The position numbers and the translations under genes were made by a program. This document shows positions 57,563 to 64,000 of a stretch of 64,000 nt of DNA, piece by piece. A model generated the notes under the pieces. It searched no databases, had not been told where the DNA came from, and saw only the letters and a list, made by a program, of their open reading frames with translations. Every line of letters starts with the position of its first letter. The first letter of the stretch is position 1. The stretch is from Adhaeribacter aerolatus. Its GTDB lineage: Bacteria; Bacteroidota; Bacteroidia; Cytophagales; Hymenobacteraceae. The DNA lies in contig NZ_BJYS01000008.1 of NCBI RefSeq assembly GCF_007991635.1, positions 1-64,000 of the forward strand, in the 5' to 3' direction.

Positions 57563-58465
57563 ATGATTAATTCCTTGCTGGTAGGTGACAAAGTAGCGAT
57601 TGTGGCTTTAGCCCGTAAAGTTGATTTTGCCGACCTGGAACCCGCCATTCAAATATTAGAAAGCTGGGGACTGGAAGTAGTTTTGGGTAAAACCGTTTGG
57701 GAAAGCTATCATCAGTTTGCCGGTCCGGATTCCGTTCGCCTGGCCGATTTCCAGACCATGTTGGATGACCCGGCTATTAAAGCCATATTTAGTGCCCGCG
57801 GTGGTTACGGCACCACGCGCCTGATCGATCAGGTTGATTTCACAAAATTCCGGCAACAGCCCAAATGGATTATCGGCTTTAGTGATATTACCGCGCTGCA
57901 CAGCCACCTGCATAACTTTGGCCTGGAAAGCATCCACGGTACTATGCCGGTGCTTTTTGCCAAACCCGGTGCCGGGGAGGCGGTAGAAAGCCTGCGGCGA
58001 ATATTATTCGGGGAAGAAGTTGCGTACCAGTGTCCGGCCCATGTTCTAAATAAAAACGGCCAGGCCGCAGGCGTGCTGATTGGCGGCAACTTGAGTTTAC
58101 TCGTTACTTGTTTAGGCACCGCCTCCGATATAGATACCTCGGGTAAAATATTGTTTTTAGAAGACCTGGACGAATATTTATACCACATCGACCGGATGAT
58201 GGTGCAACTGGACCGGGCCGGGAAATTAAAGAACCTGGCGGGCTTAATGGTAGGCGATATGAGCGACATGAAAGACAATGCCGTGCCCTTTGGGAAAAAT
58301 GCTTACGAAATTATACGTGAACACGCGGGTAAATATGATTACCCCATTTGTTTTGGTTTCTCTACGGGGCACGAGCCCCACAACCTGGCCTTAGTCTGTG
58401 GCCGTAAGGCTATTTTAAAAATTGATGACTCCGGCACTAATCTGGTTTATTCAGAGGCAGTCTGA
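57563..58465 (+). CDS. S66 family LD-carboxypeptidase
   Basis: With the ATG at 57563 it is 300 residues. A TTG at 57557 is the alternative. It is a serine peptidase of family S66, which trims the L,D-bond of muropeptides in peptidoglycan recycling (LdcA) or resembles MccF. GDKVAIVALARKVDFADLEP opens the protein, the catalytic serine is Ser107 in IIGFSDITALH, and the C-terminal Glu/His parts are in FLEDLDEYLYHIDRMMVQL and GFSTGHEPHNLAL. Cytosolic, with no signal peptide. Confidence 0.93.
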   Translation: MINSLLVGDKVAIVALARKVDFADLEPAIQILESWGLEVVLGKTVWESYHQFAGPDSVRLADFQTMLDDPAIKAIFSARGGYGTTRLIDQVDFTKFRQQPKWIIGFSDITALHSHLHNFGLESIHGTMPVLFAKPGAGEAVESLRRILFGEEVAYQCPAHVLNKNGQAAGVLIGGNLSLLVTCLGTASDIDTSGKILFLEDLDEYLYHIDRMMVQLDRAGKLKNLAGLMVGDMSDMKDNAVPFGKNAYEIIREHAGKYDYPICFGFSTGHEPHNLALVCGRKAILKIDDSGTNLVYSEAV

Positions 58466-58490
58466 TATTTAAACGCCCCTGATTAAGTAA

Positions 58491-58550
58491 AAAGCCACCT
58501 GGAATAAATAATGAAGCAATATGCTCCATATTTCATTCCGGGTGGCTTAT
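58491..58550 (+). terminator. Terminator between the S66 and M28 peptidase genes
   Basis: AAGCCACCTGGAAT (58492-58505) pairs imperfectly with ATTCCGGGTGGCTT (58535-58549), and the arms continue inward for several bases. It sits between convergent genes. Confidence 0.7.
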
Positions 58551-58595
58551 TGCATTGTAAGGTTTATTTTAACTCCCCCTACCTAAATAAATTTA

Positions 58596-59597
58596 TTACA
58601 TAGCTAACTGGTTGTATAGCACCTGCAAAACAGTTTGCCCAACAGCTCTTAAAGTATTTTTATCTATAATCGACATATTATCGGTGTGCCGGTGATGGTA
58701 TTTGCCGAATGTCCCATCTGGGCTGGTGGGGTCGTATTCGATAATATCAATACTTGGTACGCCACCCTGGGTCATATAAACGTGGTCGTCGGTAATGGCA
58801 CCATTCTCGGCGTAAATAAAGTAATCAGAAAACCCCAGCTGGCTGGCCGTTTTCCAGACGTTGTTTACTACCTGGGGCGCATATTGCCGGGAGTAAGCCT
58901 CCTGGGCAAATTTTGCGCCCTTGGCTCCTACCATATCCAGCAATATTCCAAAATTGGCCGCGTAGCCGTTCTGGTGCTTGTTTTTGGCCCAATACTGCGA
59001 TCCCAGGCACCAGGTTTCCTCGGTGCTGCCGTTGGCATCGCCGTAATCTTCCCCGTCGAAGAAAATAATATCCACACCAATACCCGGATTATTGCGGGCT
59101 GTGTTTAGTACCCGGGCCATCTCCAGCAAAACCCCTACTCCGCTGCCCCCATCATTAGCCCCATCGGCCGGCTTCGTAGGATTTGCCGGATCTTTATCGG
59201 CAAAGGGCCGGGTATCCCAATGCGCCGCTAATAAAATGCGGTTGGCGGCGCCCGTATTGTAAGAACCGACAATATTGCGCAGCTTCAGCACTTTGCCATC
59301 GTAAGCGGTACTTTCAAAACTTTGCACTTGCACCCTGGCGCCCAGGCTTTTTAATTTATTTATTAAATAATCGCCGCAGGCCTGGTGCGCCGCGGTATTA
59401 GGTACCCGTGGCCCAAAACTTACCTGCTTGGCAACATAGGCGTAAGCCGAATCCGGATTGAATTCGGGAGCGCTAATGTTAGCTACGGCCGGCGCTTCAG
59501 ATTCCACTACCGTTTCGGTTTTTTTATTTGATTCACAACTACTTAATCCAATACCAAGCGCCAACAGGGCCGCCAACATCCCAATTTTATTCTTCAT
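58596..59597 (-). CDS. M28 family peptidase lipoprotein (glutaminyl cyclotransferase-like)
   Basis: With the ATG at 59597 it is 333 residues and starts with a lipoprotein signal whose lipobox is LSSC. The upstream in-frame Met at 59615 overlaps cysS further and is less likely. It has the two-zinc M28 pattern: [15 protein letters not shown] (His, Asp), [17 protein letters not shown] (bridging Asp), [12 protein letters not shown] (Glu) and [10 protein letters not shown] (His). The sequence is closer to glutaminyl-peptide cyclotransferase-like members than to aminopeptidase Ap1. The start ATG overlaps the cysS stop (ATGAAGAATAA), implying translational coupling. Confidence 0.9.
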   Translation of the reverse strand: MKNKIGMLAALLALGIGLSSCESNKKTETVVESEAPAVANISAPEFNPDSAYAYVAKQVSFGPRVPNTAAHQACGDYLINKLKSLGARVQVQSFESTAYDGKVLKLRNIVGSYNTGAANRILLAAHWDTRPFADKDPANPTKPADGANDGGSGVGVLLEMARVLNTARNNPGIGVDIIFFDGEDYGDANGSTEETWCLGSQYWAKNKHQNGYAANFGILLDMVGAKGAKFAQEAYSRQYAPQVVNNVWKTASQLGFSDYFIYAENGAITDDHVYMTQGGVPSIDIIEYDPTSPDGTFGKYHHRHTDNMSIIDKNTLRAVGQTVLQVLYNQLAM

Positions 59598-61074
59598 AAG
59601 CCCAGTCAATGCCATTCTTCATATCTTTAATTACCATACGCTGTTTTTTAAATTCGGCCCGTATCTGGTCTACCCGCGCATAATCTTTGGTCGCTTTGGC
59701 CTCTTTGTAAAAGCCCAGCAATACCTCCAGTAAATCATTGGCCCCAATCGGTTTCTCTTCGCGCAGCCCCAGTACATCGGTTACCAATGCCGCGTAAGTT
59801 TTCCTCACGTAAGCAAAAGTTTCGGCGCTGATGCTCCCCAACGGAATAGCACCGGTATGAATGCTGTTTATTTTTTTTAATAAATTAAATAACGAGGCAA
59901 TCGTGCGCGCAGTATTTAAATCGTCGTCCAGGCCGTTAAAGCAGTCCTGGGTTAATTTCAGGAGTTCGGCCTCCTGGACTGGATCTACGGCAATCTCCTC
60001 GGTGGGGTAGCTTAGTTTATCCAATACATTTAAGCCGTTAATTAATTTAATATAACCTTTCCGGGCCGCTTGTAATGCTTCGTTCGAAAAATCGAGGGTA
60101 CTGCGGTAATGCGCCTGCAAAATAAAAAACCGCACTGTCATGGGCGTGTAAGCCTGCTGCAATAAATCGTGCTTACCGCTAAATAACTCCGATAAAGTAA
60201 TAAAGTTATTCAGTGATTTGCCCATTTTCTGTCCGTTAATGGTAATCATGTTGTTGTGCACCCAGTATTTGGCAGTATCGGTGTGGCAACTGGCCTGCGA
60301 TTGGGCGATTTCGCATTCGTGGTGCGGAAACAGCAAATCCAATCCGCCCCCGTGAATATCAAATTCCGGACCCAAATATTTTCGGCTCATGGCCGAGCAC
60401 TCCAGGTGCCATCCCGGAAAGCCCTCGCTCCACGGCGAAGGCCACCGCATAATATGTGTATCCGAGGCTTTCTTCCAGAGCGCAAAATCCAGCGGCGAGT
60501 GTTTCTCCGATTGCCCCTCTAATTCGCGGGTGTTGGCTAATAAATCTTCTATTACCCGGCCCGATAATTTACCGTAGCGTTGGTTTTGGTTGTAAGCCGG
60601 CACGTCGAAATATACCGACCCGTTCACTTCGTAAGCCAGGCCGTTGGCCATTATTTCTTTTATGAGTTCTATCTGCTCAATAATGTGGCCAGAGGCCCGG
60701 GGCTCGATAGAAGGCGGCAATACATTCAGCGCTTTTAAATCTTCGTGGTAGCGGTTGGTAAAATGCTGCACCACTTCCATGGGCTCTAACTGGGCGGTCC
60801 GGGCTTTCTGGGCAATTTTATCTTCTCCTTCATCGGCATCATTTTCCAGGTGGCCGACATCGGTAATATTGCGCACGTAGCGCACTTTGTAACCCAAATA
60901 TTGCAAGTACCGGAAAAGCACATCAAAAGTAATGGCACTCCGGCTGTGGCCCAGGTGCGCTTCGCCGTAAACAGTGGGTCCGCACACGTACATGCCCACA
61001 AAAGGCGCGTGCAGGGGCTGAAAAACTTCTTTCTTGCGCGTTAGCGTATTATATAAAGACAAAGTCGATTGCAT
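59587..61074 (-). CDS. cysS: Cysteinyl-tRNA synthetase
   Basis: A 495-residue class I synthetase that charges tRNA-Cys. The HIGH motif is HLGHSR in [16 protein letters not shown], and the KMSKS motif is KMGKS ([12 protein letters not shown]), a common substitution. The zinc site includes Cys31 (YVCGPT) and the later CSAMSRK and [10 protein letters not shown] elements. Length is normal. The stop overlaps the start of the M28 peptidase gene by 11 bases. Confidence 0.97.
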   Translation of the reverse strand: MQSTLSLYNTLTRKKEVFQPLHAPFVGMYVCGPTVYGEAHLGHSRSAITFDVLFRYLQYLGYKVRYVRNITDVGHLENDADEGEDKIAQKARTAQLEPMEVVQHFTNRYHEDLKALNVLPPSIEPRASGHIIEQIELIKEIMANGLAYEVNGSVYFDVPAYNQNQRYGKLSGRVIEDLLANTRELEGQSEKHSPLDFALWKKASDTHIMRWPSPWSEGFPGWHLECSAMSRKYLGPEFDIHGGGLDLLFPHHECEIAQSQASCHTDTAKYWVHNNMITINGQKMGKSLNNFITLSELFSGKHDLLQQAYTPMTVRFFILQAHYRSTLDFSNEALQAARKGYIKLINGLNVLDKLSYPTEEIAVDPVQEAELLKLTQDCFNGLDDDLNTARTIASLFNLLKKINSIHTGAIPLGSISAETFAYVRKTYAALVTDVLGLREEKPIGANDLLEVLLGFYKEAKATKDYARVDQIRAEFKKQRMVIKDMKNGIDWAYEE

Positions 61075-61079
61075 GGGCG

Positions 61080-61087
61080 CAAAAGTA
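61080..61087 (-). promoter_or_regulatory. Candidate -7 box of cysS
   Basis: TACTTTTG on the minus strand fits TAnnTTTG and lies only 5 bases before the ATG at 61074, which would give a leaderless or near-leaderless transcript. No TTTG is seen at -33. Confidence 0.4.
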
Positions 61088-61197
61088 ATACTTTCTTTTT
61101 AGAATTTAGAAGCAAGCCGTCCGGAGAAAGATTAAGTTATAGTGCTTATAAAAGATTATTGAAAATTAAACAGCCATATATAGCCTATTTAATCCCG

Positions 61198-62292
61198 TTA
61201 CCTGTTCAATAATTTATACGTAGCCGCAATCGGAAAATGGTCGGAATAAGAAACAGAATCGTGCAGGATATAATTTAAAACCTCCCAGCCTTCACCGCAA
61301 AATTGGTTATCGATGCGCACAAAAGGTAACTTCCCGTTGTAGGTGGCACCAATCCCCCACCCTTTGGCCTGAAAAGCATTGGTATAATTAGTTTTTAAAC
61401 GCTGATAGGTATAACTGTAAGGTAAATCGTTGGTATCGCCGCATAAAATAACCGGATAAGGACTTGCCGCTGCATGTTCGAGCAACAAATTTACCTGGTC
61501 GGCTCTTTTTACCACGCCTCGCTTAAACAGCCGCAGTAGTTTCCGGCTGCCGGTGGTCAGTTTCTGCTCATCCTGGTAAGTATCCACTATATCTTTTTCA
61601 TCGATACTCATCGACTGAAAATGAAAGTTGTAAATGCGTACCGTATCCGCCCTTAACTTTACATCAATAAACATGGCGAGGTTGTTCGTTTTTTCGCCAA
61701 ATCGGATGATGCCTTTGTCTACGATGGGGAACTTAGAGAAAATAGCCAGTCCGAATTGCACGCCATTATTATTGACTAAAGTTTCGGCAATATAAAACCG
61801 CTTTCGCTGCTGTTTGCCAATTTTGCTGGTGGAATTAAAAACCGGTGAAGTTGGGTCGTTGTAAAATTCCTGCAGGCAGAAAATATCGGCCGGGTAGTTG
61901 GCTACCCATTTAATCATTTTTTTCGACGATTGCTGGTTCTCGTCTTGCAGATGCGCATAGGTATTAAAGATGCGCACGTTGTAACTGAGCACTTGCAATA
62001 ATTGGGGGTCTACATCCAATAATTCATTATCCGGACTCAGGTTAAAAGCGAAACCCCGCTCGTAATAACTCCACCCGAAAAATATTACCAACAAAGGAAT
62101 AATGGCTTTAACAGAGCGATTCAGGAGCCAAATAAGTAAAAATAAAATATTCAGTATCAGGGCACCGGGCAAGGAAAGCGCGATGAAGGCGGCCGGCCAG
62201 AATGTTTCCGGAGAGATGTACAAACAAAAGATTGCCAACAAAAGCCAAAAAAGAACCAGGCTATATAACCCCAGGAAAAATTTATTGCGCAC
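61198..62292 (-). CDS. Membrane-anchored endonuclease/exonuclease/phosphatase family protein
   Basis: A 364-residue protein with three N-terminal hydrophobic helices (about residues 5-27, 32-56 and 62-76) and an EEP-fold domain from residue 95. Motifs seen: QVLSYNVRIFN, FCLQEFYNDP (metal-binding Glu), VILCGDTNDLP (Asp/Asn) and SDHFPIAATY (Asp-His). Members cleave phosphodiesters in nucleic acids, lipids or nucleotides. The substrate of these membrane-bound Bacteroidota forms is not known. It is separate from cysS by 123 bases. Confidence 0.9.
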   Translation of the reverse strand: MRNKFFLGLYSLVLFWLLLAIFCLYISPETFWPAAFIALSLPGALILNILFLLIWLLNRSVKAIIPLLVIFFGWSYYERGFAFNLSPDNELLDVDPQLLQVLSYNVRIFNTYAHLQDENQQSSKKMIKWVANYPADIFCLQEFYNDPTSPVFNSTSKIGKQQRKRFYIAETLVNNNGVQFGLAIFSKFPIVDKGIIRFGEKTNNLAMFIDVKLRADTVRIYNFHFQSMSIDEKDIVDTYQDEQKLTTGSRKLLRLFKRGVVKRADQVNLLLEHAAASPYPVILCGDTNDLPYSYTYQRLKTNYTNAFQAKGWGIGATYNGKLPFVRIDNQFCGEGWEVLNYILHDSVSYSDHFPIAATYKLLNR

Positions 62293-62445
62293 GTTTAGGT
62301 AAGCTATAAAACAAACTTACAAATTAAGTTTTGTCTGTACTAACGTGGGTTAAAAGAAAAATTGCAGCTTGGTTCGGCAGTAGGTTTTAAAAAAAGAAAA
62401 GAATTTTTAATTTATGCATATTTTTTGTTTCATTAATCAGGTCTC

Positions 62446-62477
62446 GTTGGATATGACATAATTTTTTTATAAATTTG
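62446..62477 (+). promoter_or_regulatory. Promoter of rimP-nusA
   Basis: TAAATTTG (62470-62477) matches TAnnTTTG. A three-of-four -33 match (GTTG at 62446-62449 or TTGG at 62447-62450) lies 19-20 bases upstream. Transcription would begin near 62484, leaving a leader of about 55 bases. Confidence 0.6.
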
Positions 62478-62498
62478 TGCCGTAAACAATAAAGATGG

Positions 62499-62519
62499 GG
62501 GGACTACAGTCCCCTATTT
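62499..62519 (+). promoter_or_regulatory. GC-rich hairpin in the rimP leader
   Basis: GGGGACT (62499-62505) faces AGTCCCC (62508-62514), followed by TATTTTGTTT. It lies in the 5' leader of rimP-nusA and looks like a short terminator or pause hairpin, possibly a control point for the nusA operon. Confidence 0.5.
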
Positions 62520-62540
62520 TGTTTCGTTATTATTCAGCTA

Positions 62541-63011
62541 ATGATTTTCACCAAAGAAAATATAGAAAAATTTGCTCTTGAAAGCTTACCCGATAAAGAT
62601 TTATTTATCCTGGGAATTAATGTGTCTGATTCTGCGGTTAAACAAAAGGTTACAATTATTGCCGATGGCGATAATGGCATCAGCATTGATCAATGTGCCA
62701 CCATTAGCCGCCGGGTTGGCCGCCGGATAGAAGAGGCTTATGGTGAGGAAATTGCCTATACGTTAGAAGTAACTTCTCCGGGTGCCGACCAGCCTTTGCT
62801 GTACCCGCGGCAGTATAAACGGCATGTGGGCCGCAAGCTTAAATTAACCTTGCAGGATGGCTCGGAAAAAACCGGTACGCTGGAAGCAGTTTCGGATACC
62901 GGCATTAATTTATTAGAAGAAATAAAAGATAAAAAGAAAATAACGACCACGCCGGTGCAGCTTAACTTTACCGATATAGCCAAGTCGAATATTGTAATAT
63001 CATTTAAATAA
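62541..63011 (+). CDS. rimP: Ribosome maturation factor RimP
   Basis: A 156-residue factor for 30S subunit assembly. Family traits: VTIIADGDNGISIDQCATIS, then YTLEVTSPGADQPLLYPRQY, and a C-terminal SH3-like half. The start ATG at 62541 follows a promoter and leader hairpin. It is followed by nusA after 6 bases, the order found throughout bacteria (rimP-nusA-infB). Confidence 0.96.
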   Translation: MIFTKENIEKFALESLPDKDLFILGINVSDSAVKQKVTIIADGDNGISIDQCATISRRVGRRIEEAYGEEIAYTLEVTSPGADQPLLYPRQYKRHVGRKLKLTLQDGSEKTGTLEAVSDTGINLLEEIKDKKKITTTPVQLNFTDIAKSNIVISFK

Positions 63012-63017
63012 AATAAA

Positions 63018-64000
63018 ATGGATAGTTCTATTCTGATCGAATCGTTCGCGGAGTTTGCCAAGTTCAAGAATATTGACCGGCCGACAATGATGCGTATTCT
63101 GGAAGATGTATTTCGGACGATGATTCGCAAAAAGTGGGGCACTGACGAAAATTTTGATATTATTCTGAACGTAGAAAAAGGTGACCTGGAAATCTGGCGG
63201 AACCGCGAAATTGTAGACGATAACTCCGAAGATATCTGGGATCATGATAAAATAAGCTTATCGGAAGCCCAGAAAATAGAACCTGATTTTGAAATAGGCG
63301 AAGAAGTAGCCGAAGAAATAAAATTAGAGGATTTTGGTCGCCGGGCCGTTTTAACTGCTCGCCAGACCTTAATTCAGCGGGTAAAAGACCTCGAAAAGGA
63401 TTTAATGTACCAGAAATACAAAGACCTGGTAGGAGAAATTATTTCGGGCGAAGTTTACCAGATCTGGAACCGGGAAGTGATGCTGGTAGATCCGGATGAT
63501 AATGAATTAATTTTGCCAAAATCGGAGCAGATCCCAAAGGATCGCTACCGCAAAGGCGATGTGGTAAGAGCCGTCGTACACCGCGTTGAAATTGTAAACG
63601 GTACGCCGCGTATTATCCTATCCCGTACCTCGCCGGTATTTTTAGAGCGTTTGTTCGAAAACGAGGTGCCGGAAATTTACGATGGCCTGATCATCATCAA
63701 AAATATTGTGCGGGAACCCGGCGAGCGCGCCAAGGTGGCGGTAGAATCTTACGACGATCGCATTGACCCGGTAGGTGCCTGCGTGGGGATGAAAGGTTCC
63801 CGGATTCACAGCATTGTACGGGAACTCGAAAATGAAAATATTGATGTAATTAATTACACCGATAATTTGGAACTCTACATTCAGCGTGCTCTGAGTCCTG
63901 CTAAAATCAGCAGCATGAAGATTAACGAAGAAGAGGGTCGGGTTTCGGTATTCTTAAAGCCCGATCAGGTATCTTTGGCCATTGGTAAAGGTGGACAGAA
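63018..64000 (+). CDS. nusA: Transcription termination/antitermination protein NusA (3' part outside the window)
   Basis: The first 327 codons of NusA are present. The protein begins MDSSILIESFAEFAKFKNID. The N-terminal RNA-polymerase-binding domain (1-125) is followed by an S1 domain (about 135-205; GEIISGEVYQIWNREVMLV) and KH1 (about 230-300; DPVGACVGMKGSRIHSIVREL). KH2 is just starting at the window edge (IGKGGQ). It controls pausing and termination and is cotranscribed with rimP. Confidence 0.96.
   Translation, partial: MDSSILIESFAEFAKFKNIDRPTMMRILEDVFRTMIRKKWGTDENFDIILNVEKGDLEIWRNREIVDDNSEDIWDHDKISLSEAQKIEPDFEIGEEVAEEIKLEDFGRRAVLTARQTLIQRVKDLEKDLMYQKYKDLVGEIISGEVYQIWNREVMLVDPDDNELILPKSEQIPKDRYRKGDVVRAVVHRVEIVNGTPRIILSRTSPVFLERLFENEVPEIYDGLIIIKNIVREPGERAKVAVESYDDRIDPVGACVGMKGSRIHSIVRELENENIDVINYTDNLELYIQRALSPAKISSMKINEEEGRVSVFLKPDQVSLAIGKGGQ

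Overview
The window is chromosomal DNA of a Bacteroidota bacterium, most likely of the order Cytophagales (Hymenobacteraceae-like; an Adhaeribacter-type genome is my guess, not shown). Evidence: a SusC/SusD pair, a type IX secretion (T9SS) type B cargo protein with a CHU_C/gliding C-terminal domain followed by a PorP/SprF protein, a DUF2480 gene, the rpmH-rnpA block, and promoters of the Bacteroidota form TTTG-N19-TAnnTTTG (two complete matches). Coding DNA has moderate GC and intergenic DNA is AT-rich. No phage, insertion sequence, CRISPR array or rRNA operon is visible.

Layout. 0-4 kb: minus-strand housekeeping genes (DUF2480, tsaB, S41 protease, rnpA, rpmH). 4-16.6 kb: peptidases (M61, S9/DPP-IV), an arginine deiminase-citrulline hydrolase pair, a ThuA-like lipoprotein, a DUF418 membrane protein, a HEAT-like protein, a 2Fe-2S ferredoxin and a ferritin. 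16.6-23.8 kb: a very AT-rich 1.07 kb spacer, then a 1698-residue secreted multidomain protein and its PorP/SprF partner. 24-29.4 kb: secreted nucleoside hydrolase, GH140-like protein, class A beta-lactamase-fold hydrolase and a TPR protein. 30.3-41.1 kb: a glycan-utilization locus (SusC, SusD, a tandem alpha/beta-hydrolase, a CE15-like esterase, a beta-helix protein). 41.6-46.1 kb: AraC regulator, a frameshifted Tat-exported aldo/keto reductase, a SnoaL-like protein and small proteins. 46.3-49 kb: a class II tRNA-like RNA gene with its own promoter and terminator, an Lrp/AsnC regulator, and aspS. 49.9-53 kb: TadA, superoxide dismutase, CNT nucleoside transporter. 53.3-57.4 kb: a methionine operon (SAM riboswitch, polycysteine leader ORF, O-acetylhomoserine sulfhydrylase, homoserine acetyltransferase, homoserine dehydrogenase). 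57.5-64 kb: S66 peptidase, M28 peptidase, cysS, EEP-family hydrolase, rimP and the start of nusA.

Genes that work together: metY-metX-hom turn aspartate semialdehyde-derived homoserine into homocysteine with two apparent sulfur-sensing leaders. The deiminase and CtlX-like protein would convert arginine to ornithine through citrulline. The SusC/D locus imports oligosaccharides after periplasmic ester and beta-helix enzymes act, probably on uronic-acid-containing plant polymers. The two most unusual items are (i) the tRNA-like gene at 46386-46499, with a Leu-like body, apparent anticodon CUC and a 45-nt variable region, and (ii) the 40-codon ORF with five consecutive Cys codons between the SAM riboswitch and metY.
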